A DNA stretch of 64,000 bases from Burkholderia sp. Bp9142 (GTDB taxonomy: Bacteria; Pseudomonadota; Gammaproteobacteria; Burkholderiales; Burkholderiaceae). The position numbers were made by a program, and so were the translations under genes. Of this stretch, positions 1 to 9,147 are shown piece after piece (position 1 is the stretch's first letter; each line of letters begins with the position of its first letter). The stretch lies in NCBI RefSeq assembly GCF_003853415.1, contig NZ_QTPP01000025.1:49056-113055 (forward strand), read 5' to 3'. Below the pieces are notes generated by a model that ran no database searches, had not been told where the DNA came from, and saw only the letters and a list, made by a program, of their open reading frames with translations.

Positions 1-63
1 TTATCGAACGTGCGTATCGTTTCTTCCGATTCCGGCGTTCGACGCGATCGATCCATGGATGCA

Positions 64-1248
64 TCAAAATCGATGCGAGTAGGCGAGACGGAAGAAGTCA
101 TAGCCGACTTTCAGGTTCGTGCCGGTGCTCGGTCCTGTTCCGATCATCGTTCTCGGTATCGTATGCTCGAGACCAAACGATACGTCGTTCTTCGAATCGA
201 CGTGATAAGTGGCACCCAAGGTCACGGCCTGCTCGGAAACCGCGGGGCTAAAGAACGCAGCGAGCGTATGGTCGGTGTCGACGTGCGAATTCGCATGGCT
301 GTAGCCTGCCATGAGCACCCATTTGGATCCCAACGCGTAAGAAACGCCAACACGATAGACGTTCTGGTTGCGCCATCCGAACGTCGCCGGATCGGCCAAG
401 GCCGCCACGGTGCTCCAGTTGATATGCAACCAGTCGAAGGCAACCTTGAAGCGATCGAACGGTTCGAACGCGATACCGACGCCATACCGTTCCGGCCCGT
501 CAATATGCCCGCCATACTTGAGAAGAACGTCGTCCGCGTATCCGGACAAGCGCCCGTAGCGCATTTTTGTATAGTAGCTCGCGCCAACCGACAGCCTGGA
601 AACGGGTTTCCATAAGACGCCGAGCGCGCCACCGATACCGTATGCCGTTGCAGTTCCGTGGCTCGGCACCGGCTGGAGGGCCCCGGAGGCCCCGGGCACC
701 ACGAATCCGCTGACCCGGAATTGCTCGAAACCACCGATCACCGATGCACCTACTGCAAGCGTGGGCGTGATCTTGTAGGTTATGGTAGACGCGACGTTGA
801 GTTGAAGCAGATACGATTTGGCATCGAGAACGCCAGGTAGCGGCAATGTCGGCCGACCATATTCGGTTTTCTCTCCCGCACCATACATCGACACCCCGAG
901 CGTCAGCTTTGGCGTAACTTCATAGTTGACACCCAATTCCGGCATTGGCGTGTTGACGTGGGTCGACTGCGTGTTTCCGGTAAAACCATAAGTTGCATCG
1001 GAATAGCCATGGAAGAACGCCATATCGACGTCAAAGCGTGTTCCCACGTATGCCATTCCCGCCGGATTGTTCGCCCCACCCAGCGCATCCTGCGGCAACC
1101 CGATTGACGCGCCGCCCATGCTGGCGGCCGAAAATCCGTACCCTGTCATCAAATTCCCGTTCGTCGCCTGAGCGGACGCGGAAAATAACGCCAATACGCC
1201 GGCGAACACGGCGCACCTTGTCACTCCACCAAATCTCTCCTTCTCCAC
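64..1248 (-). CDS. FadL/TodX-type outer membrane transport protein
   Basis: Predicted 394-residue beta-barrel of the OmpP1/FadL/TodX family, which moves hydrophobic substrates (fatty acids, aromatic hydrocarbons) across the outer membrane. Residues 1-28 form a signal peptide ending in ASAQA. The mature protein begins ATNGNLMTGYG, followed by a GMGGA-like stretch and ALGGANNPAGMA, the typical N-terminal hatch of the family. The last residue is Phe, as usual for barrels inserted by Bam. It is the last gene of the leftward aromatic cluster, separated from the reductase gene by about 280 bases that include an AT-rich stretch just upstream of its start, so it probably has its own promoter. Uptake of the cluster's aromatic substrate is inferred from context. 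Confidence 0.85.
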   Translation of the reverse strand: MEKERFGGVTRCAVFAGVLALFSASAQATNGNLMTGYGFSAASMGGASIGLPQDALGGANNPAGMAYVGTRFDVDMAFFHGYSDATYGFTGNTQSTHVNTPMPELGVNYEVTPKLTLGVSMYGAGEKTEYGRPTLPLPGVLDAKSYLLQLNVASTITYKITPTLAVGASVIGGFEQFRVSGFVVPGASGALQPVPSHGTATAYGIGGALGVLWKPVSRLSVGASYYTKMRYGRLSGYADDVLLKYGGHIDGPERYGVGIAFEPFDRFKVAFDWLHINWSTVAALADPATFGWRNQNVYRVGVSYALGSKWVLMAGYSHANSHVDTDHTLAAFFSPAVSEQAVTLGATYHVDSKNDVSFGLEHTIPRTMIGTGPSTGTNLKVGYDFFRLAYSHRF

Positions 1249-1531
1249 AACGTCTCCTTTGTATTTAGCTCATAATTGTATTTTTAGTATTTATAAAAAC
1301 ATCCAAACCTGATTCATGAGCAGATAGAAATCTCCTTATTGATTCGCTCGCCGAGCGGCACGATTATTCTCAAGCTGGAAGAGAAAGGCCGGCGCCATGA
1401 AATTCCGGCCGAGGGTGCCGTCAATGCTTCTGATTGGCGAGTCGATACCGGAATGCATACGGCGCGACTCTGCCAATGCCTCCCGCACCGCAAACCGGAA
1501 CGTCGCGACGCAGAAGCAACAACAGAAGGCC

Positions 1532-2596
1532 TCAACCGGCCGCCGCACTCCGCACGCGGTCAGCTTCAGAAACGAACGAATCCGCGAAGAAGACCTGCTC
1601 CGGCAATCCGCACGCTTCGACAAAATCGCGCCGCGCGGCATCAACCATGACGGGTGCGCCGCATGCATATACCTGCGCGTCCGCGAGCATGACCTTGCAA
1701 TCGTCCATCACCGCGTGATGGACCAACCCGACGCGTCCCTGCCAGCCGCACGCCGTCGTCGGATCGGACAACACCGGCACAAACGTCAGGCCCTCATGCT
1801 GGCCGGCCAGATCGTTCAGCTCATCGAGCAGATAGAGGTCCGCGCGGGTCCGGCCGCCCCAGTAAACCGTAATCGGCCGCGTGCGATGAATCTCCTTGCG
1901 CAATGCGTAGCGAAGCATGGCGAGGATTGGCGCCATCCCTGTTCCGCTCGCCAGCATCACGATCGGCTTCGTACTGTCTTCACGCAGATGGAACGTACCT
2001 AGCGGACCTTCGAAACGCAGCAGGTCGCGCATTTTCATCGACGTGAAGACATGGTCGGTGAAGCTGCCGCCCGACACGTGCCGCAAGTGCAGCTCGATTT
2101 CCACGACGCCTTCGATACCCGGATCGGTCGCAATCGAGTAGCTTCGGCGCCTTCCATCGGCCGTCAGAATGTCCACGTACTGCCCGGCGAGAAAGCGCAT
2201 CTTCTCGTTCATCGGCAAACGCAGGCGCAGCCCCATGACGTCGGGCGCCAGGCGGGACATACCGATGACCCGGCACGGAACGACACGCGGTCGAATGCCG
2301 GTCATGTCGTCCAGCTCGTCGACCTCGACTTCGCAATCGGTTTCCGGGGACGCCTGGCACAGCAACGCGTAGCCCTGCTCTCGCTCCGGCATGCTGAGGT
2401 ATCCGATCGCGGTTTCGCCGTGACTTATCGTTCCTTTACGAACACGTGCGCGGCACCCTCGGCAGATGCCTGTCTTGCAGCTGTAGGGCAGACTTCGCCC
2501 TGCCTTGATGCCGGCACCGAGAATGCTTTCGCCCGGCGCGACGTCGAAGGTGTGTCCGCTCGGGACCAGCGTAATCGTTCTGGTAGTCGCTTCCAT
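1532..2596 (-). CDS. 2Fe-2S ferredoxin/FAD/NAD(P) oxidoreductase (AscD/phenol hydroxylase reductase type)
   Basis: Electron-transfer protein of 354 residues with a plant-type 2Fe-2S domain at the N terminus (Cys40, Cys45, Cys48, Cys80), then an FAD-binding domain (RSYS motif near residue 150) and an NAD(P)-binding domain (GTGMAP). This order is that of phenol and methane monooxygenase reductases and CDP-6-deoxy-glucoseen reductase. It passes electrons from NAD(P)H to an oxygenase. The start ATG lies 29 bases after the end of the VOC gene, suggesting one transcript. The cluster has a second reductase of the opposite domain order (6584-7549), so which one serves the Rieske oxygenase is not decided by sequence. 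Confidence 0.88.
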   Translation of the reverse strand: MEATTRTITLVPSGHTFDVAPGESILGAGIKAGRSLPYSCKTGICRGCRARVRKGTISHGETAIGYLSMPEREQGYALLCQASPETDCEVEVDELDDMTGIRPRVVPCRVIGMSRLAPDVMGLRLRLPMNEKMRFLAGQYVDILTADGRRRSYSIATDPGIEGVVEIELHLRHVSGGSFTDHVFTSMKMRDLLRFEGPLGTFHLREDSTKPIVMLASGTGMAPILAMLRYALRKEIHRTRPITVYWGGRTRADLYLLDELNDLAGQHEGLTFVPVLSDPTTACGWQGRVGLVHHAVMDDCKVMLADAQVYACGAPVMVDAARRDFVEACGLPEQVFFADSFVSEADRVRSAAAG

Positions 2597-2625
2597 GATT
2601 TGTCTCGCTCCGCGTCCAGCCTGGC

Positions 2626-3132
2626 CTATGCCGTCAGCGTCATGGACGAGTCGTAACGGTCGCCGAAATCGAACATGTCTTCATGCTGGAATCCGCCGGC
2701 GTAGTACTGCACTTCCCACCAGTTGTTGTCCCTGTCCTGAAGATAGAACGAATACACACCGTGCTGTTCGACGGGGTTCGTGGTGTTCTGGATACCGTAC
2801 GTTTCCTTGAGTCGTTGTGCCGCTTCATGCGCCGCATCAACTTCCTCGCGCGAACTCACATCGATGCCCCAGTGCGTGAGAAAACTCATCGAGTGAACCT
2901 CGCTGCCGACTTCCACGCATACGATGTGGAACTTGAACCCGCACCTCAACGCCATCGACACCGGCGAGTGTTGAACGACCTCGAGGCCGAGAAATTCCTC
3001 GTAGAACTTTCGGGACGTCGCGAGCTCGCGGCATTCGAGCGTACCGTGCGACATCACGTAAGGCTTGATGACCGAGGTTTCCGTCTTCGGATCCGCATGC
3101 GCGTCCGGGACGATTTCCCTGATATAGCTCAT
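2626..3132 (-). CDS. VOC-family metalloprotein (glyoxalase/dioxygenase fold)
   Basis: A 168-residue single-unit vicinal oxygen chelate protein. His29 (SHGTLE), His87 (THWGID) and Glu140 (WWEVQ) are in the positions of the family's metal ligands. The reading frame extends further upstream, but the ATG at 3132 is chosen because GAGGAGGAAG stands just before it and the upstream part resembles no domain. It lies between the FAH hydrolase and the flavin reductase genes. It may be a small ring-cleaving dioxygenase, an isomerase or a lyase of the same aromatic route; the sequence does not decide. It is distinct from the two-domain extradiol enzyme at 7644-8558. Confidence 0.8.
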   Translation of the reverse strand: MSYIREIVPDAHADPKTETSVIKPYVMSHGTLECRELATSRKFYEEFLGLEVVQHSPVSMALRCGFKFHIVCVEVGSEVHSMSFLTHWGIDVSSREEVDAAHEAAQRLKETYGIQNTTNPVEQHGVYSFYLQDRDNNWWEVQYYAGGFQHEDMFDFGDRYDSSMTLTA

Positions 3133-3154
3133 GACTTCCTCCTCGCCTCGACGG

Positions 3155-4102
3155 TCAAGCGATGCTGGTTTCGAGCACGCCCAGCCCGTCGATTTCGACT
3201 CGAACGCGATCCCCCGCCGCGAGAAATTCCCGTGTAGCGGCACCCACGCCGGCCGGCGTGCCAGTCAGGATCACGTCGCCCGGATTCAGCGTGACGGCCT
3301 TCGACAGGTGCGCGATCTGCTCGGCGAGCGAGAAGATCATCTGACTCGTGTTCGAATCCTGTTTGCGTACGCCGTTGACGCTCAGGCGAATGCCGATCGA
3401 TTGAGGATCGTCGACCTGGTCCGCGGGAACGATCCACGGCCCCATCGGACAGGCGCCCTCGAAAGCCTTGTGCGACGTCCAGTCGTAATGGAACGGCGTG
3501 CCGCCCGGCATCTGCGGACGACGCATCAGATCACGCGCGGACAGATCGTTGGCGATCGTGTAACCGGCCACGTACTGCAATGCATCCTCCGCCGACACGT
3601 TACGCGCCGGCTTGCCGATCACCACAGCCAGTTCGGCCTCCCAGTCCACCGTAGCCGCATGCTCCGGGTGCTTCGTTCGTGCGTGCGGGCCGACCACGCA
3701 ACTCCGCGACGGTTTGATGAAGAACCACGGCGCACCGAAATAGGCGCGCAAATCGTCGGGCATCGGATGGTTGAGCGCCTTGCTCATTTCCTCCACGTGG
3801 TCGCGATAGTTGGCGCCGGCGCAATAGATCGTGCCCGGCTGCGGCAGCGGTGCCCAGAGTCGCACGTTCGGAAGCGGCACCGCGTCTGCGTGCGGCACTT
3901 CCGTGCCCGACGCATACGCCGACAGTTTCCGGCTATGGTCCGACCAGCTTTCGAGCAACGCCTGCACCGACAGGCCTGCGCCGCTGGCGGCTTCGCCGGC
4001 GAGAATGGATTCGGCGTCGAACACCGATTCGTCGATGACGATCCCGGCTCGAGCGGACAGCGAATCCGTGGAATATGTGACCACCTTGTAATTAGATTGC
4101 AC
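3155..4102 (-). CDS. Fumarylacetoacetate hydrolase family protein
   Basis: A 315-residue protein whose C-terminal two thirds is the FAH fold, used by C-C bond hydrolases, hydratases and decarboxylases acting on beta-diketo or 2-hydroxymuconate-type acids. Visible landmarks are GANYRDHVEEM, the metal-binding VDWEAELAVVIGK (two acidic ligands), ANDLSARDL and VILTGTPAGVG. In an aromatic cluster with an extradiol dioxygenase, the expected role is hydrolysis or hydration of the ring-cleavage product. It starts after a 420-base divergent region shared with the LysR gene, so it probably heads the four-gene leftward unit FAH-VOC-reductase-porin. Confidence 0.87.
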   Translation of the reverse strand: MQSNYKVVTYSTDSLSARAGIVIDESVFDAESILAGEAASGAGLSVQALLESWSDHSRKLSAYASGTEVPHADAVPLPNVRLWAPLPQPGTIYCAGANYRDHVEEMSKALNHPMPDDLRAYFGAPWFFIKPSRSCVVGPHARTKHPEHAATVDWEAELAVVIGKPARNVSAEDALQYVAGYTIANDLSARDLMRRPQMPGGTPFHYDWTSHKAFEGACPMGPWIVPADQVDDPQSIGIRLSVNGVRKQDSNTSQMIFSLAEQIAHLSKAVTLNPGDVILTGTPAGVGAATREFLAAGDRVRVEIDGLGVLETSIA

Positions 4103-4522
4103 GGCTACTCCGTTGAAGTACGTTTGACGCTTCCCGATTCCGATACATCGCCGTCGGCCCGTTGTTCATCAGAGCCGCTTCCGCCGGCATCGCGGAAACG
4201 CTGAATGCGTCGTCATTGCAAGCGAAATGATCGATATATCGTTATACGAACCATCATCATCGATACGTCTCCGGACAGCTGGTCCGTTCCGTATCAATGT
4301 AACGACTCGATCTGATTCAAGTATGGATCGCTGTCGAATGCTTGAGTAGCGAGTCAATCTGTACTTCTGTCGTCCGCACACGGAGGGAATCGCGGCCACG
4401 GTACGGCGGGAATTTTTCGACCGCACGCTTTCGCTTTCGACGAAGGCCGGCTCCTCTACGTGTGATTCCCGATGGAGAGGATGGCTGAGACACCGTTATA
4501 ATTTTGAATTATCTGTCCCTAT
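4103..4522. promoter_or_regulatory. Divergent intergenic region between FAH operon and LysR gene
   Basis: About 420 bases with no convincing gene. The central part (about 4225-4330) is relatively AT-rich and lies between two outward-facing genes, the usual place for a LysR binding site and both promoters. No exact operator could be fixed by eye. Confidence 0.45.
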
Positions 4523-5431
4523 GTGAGTGCGATGGGCATCGATCTCAACAACGTTTCCCTCTTCGTCCATTCTGTTCGCGCGGGCAGTTTCGCGGAAGCC
4601 GGACGCCGCCTGGAAATTCCTCCCAACACCGTCAGCCGACGCGTTCAGCATCTCGAAGAAGAACTTGGCACGCGCCTGCTTCAACGTTCGACGCGCAAGC
4701 TCAGCCTCACCACTGCGGGGCGGCAGTTTTACGAGAGTTGCTCATCCAGCATCGACGATATCGACCGCGCCCGCCTCGAGGTGTCGGACTCCGTCCTCGA
4801 ACCACGCGGCACGGTGCGCGTGACCGCGCCGGCGGATTTCTTCGATTACTTCAAGATCGAACACGTCGCCGATTTCCTCGCACTCTATCCGCAGGTGCAT
4901 CTGGATTTCCTGTTGACCGACGAGCGCGTCGACATCATCGCGGATTCCATCGACCTGGCGTTTCGCGTTGGGCCCATGCAGGATTCGAGCCTCGTTGCGC
5001 AGCGACTCGGCAATACCTATCAGTATCTCGTTGCCAGCCCGGCGTACCTGAGCAGAACCAGCACCCCGCGGACCCTCGAAGAGCTGGCCGAACACGAATG
5101 CATCGGTGCGCCGACGCTGGATTCGCAAATGCGCTGGCGCCTCGAAGGTCCGAACGGCCCGTGCGAGGTGACGGTCAAGGGCCGCTTTCATTCCAGCACG
5201 GCACGCAGTCAATTGCATGCCGCGCGGCTGGGGCTGGGCATCGCGCTGTTACCGTTCGCCGCCATCTCCGAAGACCTGGCGGCCGGGAAACTGATTCGCG
5301 TGTTGCCTGAATACCGGCACGACCAGGGCGGCGCCTGGGTCGTCTATTCGAGTCGTCGCCATCTGTCGGTCGCGGTCAAGGCGTTGACGAAGTTTGCGGC
5401 GACCAAATTGACGTCGACGCTGTCGGAATGA
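4523..5431 (+). CDS. LysR-family transcriptional regulator
   Basis: A 302-residue LysR regulator. The N-terminal winged helix contains SFAEAGRRLEIPPNTVSRRVQHLEEELGTRLLQRSTR spread over residues 20-57 (the key HTH is SRRVQHLEE), followed by a LysR substrate-binding domain of the CrgA/DsdC-like subgroup. The frame begins with GTG at 4523; an ATG at 4532 is an equally possible start and gives a normal N terminus (MGIDLNNVSLF). It is divergent from the FAH operon and convergent with the amidohydrolase gene. By family habit it should control the neighbouring catabolic operon in response to a pathway compound. Confidence 0.9.
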   Translation: MSAMGIDLNNVSLFVHSVRAGSFAEAGRRLEIPPNTVSRRVQHLEEELGTRLLQRSTRKLSLTTAGRQFYESCSSSIDDIDRARLEVSDSVLEPRGTVRVTAPADFFDYFKIEHVADFLALYPQVHLDFLLTDERVDIIADSIDLAFRVGPMQDSSLVAQRLGNTYQYLVASPAYLSRTSTPRTLEELAEHECIGAPTLDSQMRWRLEGPNGPCEVTVKGRFHSSTARSQLHAARLGLGIALLPFAAISEDLAAGKLIRVLPEYRHDQGGAWVVYSSRRHLSVAVKALTKFAATKLTSTLSE

Positions 5432-5440
5432 TCGGCCAGA

Positions 5441-6541
5441 TCAGCCGGCGGCATGCTCCGGCGTATGCGGCGGCCGCCGGCTCTCGTCGAGGCCCAGCCA
5501 ACGCTGCGCGTTGCGCCCGCGCAGCAGCGACACCCATTCGGGGTGAAGGTCCAGATCGGCAACCCGCGCGACGGCATCCTTGTCCATGATCGCGAACGGG
5601 TAATCCGATCCGATCATGACCTGGGTCGGCCCCATTGCTCGAATGACGGATGCGATCGCATCCGCGCCGTACAACAAATCGTCGTAATACATCGTGCGCG
5701 CGGCGTCGCGCGGAGCTATCTCGATCGCATCCCGCAAAGGCGCGCTCGTCTCCCACGCATGCTGCAGGCGGTGCAGCAGGATCGGCAACGAGCCGCCGCC
5801 ATGGCTGAACGCGATGCGCAGGCGCGGAAGTCGCGCCAAGGTCCCGCCGGTGATCATCGACGCCGCGGCGAGGCCGATTTCCCCCGGGAACGCGAGCACC
5901 TGCTCCAGTGCCGCCGGACCGACAAGGCGCTCGAGGCCTACCGGCCGCAACGGATGGACGAAGATGGCGGCGCCCCATCGTTCGGCTGCCTCGAAGAAAG
6001 GCCGCAAGCGCGCGTCGCCGATGGGCACGCCGTTGACGTTGCCGCCGATCTCGACGCCGCTCAGCCCGAGTTCATGCATCGCGAAATCGAGTTCGACGAT
6101 CGCGCGATCGACATCCTGCAAGGGCACCGCACCGAGCCCGACGAGCCGATTCGGTGCAGCCGCAACCATCGTCGCCGTCGTTTCGTTCAGATAGCGCGCC
6201 ATCGCGGCGCCGTCGGACGGACTCATCCAGTACGCGAGCAGCTCGGGCATCGGCGACAGGACCTGACGCTCGATGCCGGCGGTGTCCATGTCCGAGACAC
6301 GCTGCTGCACATCCCATGCATGATGCGAAACAGTTCGATATACCTTCCCCGACACCATCACGTGCCGATGGCAGGGTTGTGCGGCCGCCATCGATGGCCA
6401 CGGTACGTCAGGTACACCGCCGAGATACCGCGGAAAATCATGCGGAACGATATGCGTATGCACGTCGATGCACCCGCAATTTCCGTGCGTTTCCGGCGCC
6501 CCGGACAGCAACGCCGGATCGGCGCGATGAGGCGTATACAT
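5441..6541 (-). CDS. Amidohydrolase-2 family protein (ACMSD-like decarboxylase/hydrolase)
   Basis: A 366-residue TIM-barrel metalloenzyme of the amidohydrolase-2 branch that includes aminocarboxymuconate-semialdehyde decarboxylase, gamma-resorcylate decarboxylase and 4-oxalomesaconate hydratase. Metal-binding motifs are visible: CIDVHTHIVP (HxH) near residue 25, a His in IFVHPLRPVG, FSHGGGSLP, and the Asp of MIGSDYPFAIMD. It is transcribed with the reductase and oxygenase genes upstream. In the cluster it could remove a carboxyl group from a ring-cleavage product, as decarboxylases do in p-cumate-type pathways; that assignment is by analogy. Confidence 0.85.
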   Translation of the reverse strand: MYTPHRADPALLSGAPETHGNCGCIDVHTHIVPHDFPRYLGGVPDVPWPSMAAAQPCHRHVMVSGKVYRTVSHHAWDVQQRVSDMDTAGIERQVLSPMPELLAYWMSPSDGAAMARYLNETTATMVAAAPNRLVGLGAVPLQDVDRAIVELDFAMHELGLSGVEIGGNVNGVPIGDARLRPFFEAAERWGAAIFVHPLRPVGLERLVGPAALEQVLAFPGEIGLAAASMITGGTLARLPRLRIAFSHGGGSLPILLHRLQHAWETSAPLRDAIEIAPRDAARTMYYDDLLYGADAIASVIRAMGPTQVMIGSDYPFAIMDKDAVARVADLDLHPEWVSLLRGRNAQRWLGLDESRRPPHTPEHAAG

Positions 6542-6583
6542 GTGTCGCGATTCCTTTTCAGAACCTTTCGGACGAGTCGATGG

Positions 6584-7549
6584 CTACAGGTCGAGTACGA
6601 GGCGTGGACTGCGGGCACGGGAGCAGCACAGCAGCATCCTGTCGTTCGACGCTTTTTCGGCATCGCAAAGGAACGCATCGCGGTGATCGGGTATGCCCTC
6701 GAGTACATTCGTCAGGCACGTTCCGCAAACGCCCTGCTGACACATCACGTCGACCCGCACGCCATTTCGCGCCAGCACATCGACGATGGACTCACCTTCA
6801 GGGACTTCCAGTTCCGTGCCGCTGCGCGCAAGCCTGACCGTAAAACGCGCCTGCGGCGCATCGGCCAGCGACGGATCTGCCTGGAAATGCTCCAGGTGCA
6901 CCGCGTCGGCCGGATAGCATTGCGCCGCCTTCTGCGAGACGAGGTCCATGAACGGGCGCGGTCCGCACGTATAGATGTGACGGCCGGCGGGGCGCCATGC
7001 CAGCCGCGCCTCGAGGTAAGCGGCCAACTCGGCAGATTCCACGCCGTAATGAATCGTCACGTGTGCAGCGAAATCCGGACCGGCCAGCACATCGGCAAAT
7101 GCCGTATGCGCCGGTGAGCGGGTGAAATACTCGAGGTGAAACCAGCGGTTCGCCGCATGCAGGTGTCGCGCCATGCTCAGCAGAGGCGTCACGCCGATTC
7201 CGGCGCCGAACAGCAAATTTTCCTGTGCGTCCGCCGCCAGCGGAAAGTGGTTGCGCGGTCCGGTCACGCCGACCAGATCGCCGACATGCAACCGGTCATG
7301 CATCGCGCTCGAGCCGCCGCGCGACTGCGCTTCCCGCTTGACCGCGATCGTATAGGAACCGGTCTGTTCCGGGCCGTTGCAGATTGAATACTGCCGCACC
7401 AGCCCGGGCTCCAGATGAACATCGATGTGCGCGCCGGCCGTAAATTCGGGCAATGGACTGCCGGTATCATCCACCAGTTCGAAACTGCGGATTTCCGGCG
7501 TCTCGTCGGTGATGCGATTGACGCGTAACATAAGCAACGGCTGATGCAT
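6584..7549 (-). CDS. Phthalate dioxygenase reductase-type oxidoreductase (VanB-like)
   Basis: A 321-residue reductase in the order FMN domain (RQYS at 52-55), NADH domain (GAGIGVTP at 116-123, TCGPRPFM near 194) and C-terminal plant-type 2Fe-2S domain (Cys270, Cys275, Cys278 and Cys308 or Cys309). This is the phthalate dioxygenase reductase/VanB architecture, which delivers NADH electrons directly to class IA Rieske oxygenases without a separate ferredoxin. It lies in the same leftward run as the oxygenase subunits (8608-10440) and is the best candidate for their electron donor. Confidence 0.9.
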   Translation of the reverse strand: MHQPLLMLRVNRITDETPEIRSFELVDDTGSPLPEFTAGAHIDVHLEPGLVRQYSICNGPEQTGSYTIAVKREAQSRGGSSAMHDRLHVGDLVGVTGPRNHFPLAADAQENLLFGAGIGVTPLLSMARHLHAANRWFHLEYFTRSPAHTAFADVLAGPDFAAHVTIHYGVESAELAAYLEARLAWRPAGRHIYTCGPRPFMDLVSQKAAQCYPADAVHLEHFQADPSLADAPQARFTVRLARSGTELEVPEGESIVDVLARNGVRVDVMCQQGVCGTCLTNVLEGIPDHRDAFLCDAEKASNDRMLLCCSRARSPRLVLDL

Positions 7550-7643
7550 GAGAACCTCGATGTATCCTTGAAGATTCGATCGCCTCGCTGCCGGCCGCGG
7601 CCTCGCTCTGGGTCACGCCACCGGCAGCAAGGGACGCGCCGCC

Positions 7644-8558
7644 TTACTGCGGCGACGACTGGATGACGGCAGCGTCCATCTCGCCGACCGCACCCATTCG
7701 CGGGTCGGGCAAGGAGCCCCACATGTCGACCGACTCCGGTTTCGGCGGCAATACGCGCGCGGCACGCGCACCGTCGTCGGCGAACTCCTCCATCCCGAAG
7801 CTGTACTCGAGCGTCAATGCATCGGGATCGAGAAAATACAGGAACACGCTTTGCGAAGCCGGGTGCCGCCCGGGACCGTACACGACAGGAACCTGGCTGC
7901 GGTCGCAGCGGTTCATCGCGCACCCCACGTCGTCGATCGACTCCACCATGAAATTGAGGTGATGGAAATGGGCGTGCTCGGAGGCACCGATACCCAGCCC
8001 GTGGTGATATGGACTGCCGGCCGGACGCATGAAGCTCGCCATCTCGCCAATGCTGTCCGAGTCGAGAAAATCGAGCACCTCCCGGAAGAACGCTTGCGCT
8101 GCCGCACGATGCGGCGTGCTGAAGACAACGTGGCCCAGGCGCAGGATGCGGGTGTGCGAAACCTCGAACGCGAACGCGTCCGACGCGGGCCCGCGCACGT
8201 AGAATTCGAGCGTTGCCCGGGTATTCGGTTCGACGATACGGGTCGCGCGCGCGATTCCCCGATCGCCGCATTCGGCATCGTCGACGATCTCGTACGGCAC
8301 ATCGTGGTCACGGAGCTTCCGGTGCAGCGTGTCGAACTGCGACTCGTCCTCGAGCATCCAGCCCGCGCGGCGAAAGCCGGCCGGCGATTTTTCATGCAGC
8401 ACCACCGAATAGGGCTCGTCGTCGCAGCGGAACAGTTCGGCGCCGTCGCTGCGCGTGCCGACCCACTGCAACCCTACGATGCGCTCGTAAAACTCGCGCG
8501 CACGCGCGAGGCTGCTGACATTCAGCTCGACATAACCGAGCTTTCGGTAACGAATCAT
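7644..8558 (-). CDS. Type I extradiol ring-cleavage dioxygenase
   Basis: A 304-residue two-domain VOC protein. The C-terminal domain has the iron ligands of class I extradiol dioxygenases: His143 (RLGHVVF), His199/His200 (HFHHLNF) and Glu251 (LTLEYS). It also carries the family signature from GRH231 through Tyr241 and DPDALTLE. It should open a catechol-type ring next to the two hydroxyls. It stands directly after the Rieske oxygenase genes and before the reductase, matching a dihydroxylation then meta-cleavage order. The C terminus has an extension of about 45 residues beyond the usual end. Substrate unknown. Confidence 0.9.
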   Translation of the reverse strand: MIRYRKLGYVELNVSSLARAREFYERIVGLQWVGTRSDGAELFRCDDEPYSVVLHEKSPAGFRRAGWMLEDESQFDTLHRKLRDHDVPYEIVDDAECGDRGIARATRIVEPNTRATLEFYVRGPASDAFAFEVSHTRILRLGHVVFSTPHRAAAQAFFREVLDFLDSDSIGEMASFMRPAGSPYHHGLGIGASEHAHFHHLNFMVESIDDVGCAMNRCDRSQVPVVYGPGRHPASQSVFLYFLDPDALTLEYSFGMEEFADDGARAARVLPPKPESVDMWGSLPDPRMGAVGEMDAAVIQSSPQ

Positions 8559-8607
8559 GATGGCGTTCGTCCAGTTGGTTCGCCGGCGCGGCGTGTGCGC
8601 CGTTTGC

Positions 8608-9138
8608 TCAAAGAATGAAGCTCAGTTTGCCGTGCGGACGCAGGCTCTCGAGATCGAGCACCGCACGTCGCTCGCGCAACAGCAACCCCTCCGGTCCGCG
8701 CACGACGATATGCCGGTATTGGCCGACATAGACATCGGTCTGCTCGAACTGGAAACGCCACACGGCAAAGTTCGCGGCAACGGTCGCCTGATTGCCGTCG
8801 GATTCCAGGATCCGGACGTTGGTAATCAGGCGGCGCGTTCTCGACCGTGGATTCTCGGCCCACACCGAACGCCCCATCAGTTGACCGACGCGCGAGCGCA
8901 GCGTGTCGTTGTTGTCGGCGACGAGGAACAGCGTGTCCCTGTGATCGGCTTGCGGTACGTCGAGCGGCGGCACCAGATAGCGCGCATCGTCGGTCAGGAG
9001 CTTGAGCCATGCATCCAGCTTCCAGTCGTCGAGCAGCGCGGCCTCCTCGAACAGGAACCGCTCGACCTCGTTGACGGTGATCGGTGCGTCCTGGCCGTTC
9101 GTCGCCGATGTCGGATCATTTGCTTTTTCGAGCATCAC
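8608..9138 (-). CDS. Rieske aromatic-ring-hydroxylating dioxygenase, beta subunit
   Basis: A 176-residue small subunit with the NTF2-like fold of the ring-hydroxylating dioxygenase beta family. Recognisable parts are EVERFLFEEAALLDDWKLDAWLKLL, split by the typical DARYLVP, then the SRTRRLITNVRI segment and a C-terminal RRAVLDLESLRPHGKLSFIL. It has no metal site and forms the structural half of an alpha3beta3 oxygenase. Its gene follows the alpha subunit by 9 bases. Two adjacent Met codons (9138, 9135) are both possible starts. The product works only together with the alpha subunit at 9148-10440. Confidence 0.92.
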   Translation of the reverse strand: MMLEKANDPTSATNGQDAPITVNEVERFLFEEAALLDDWKLDAWLKLLTDDARYLVPPLDVPQADHRDTLFLVADNNDTLRSRVGQLMGRSVWAENPRSRTRRLITNVRILESDGNQATVAANFAVWRFQFEQTDVYVGQYRHIVVRGPEGLLLRERRAVLDLESLRPHGKLSFIL

Positions 9139-9147
9139 ATTCCCTCG

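Noticed and set aside
5453..7117. Plus-strand open frame of 554 codons
   Set aside because: Antisense to the amidohydrolase and reductase genes, which have full catalytic motifs; no ribosome site or recognisable domain.
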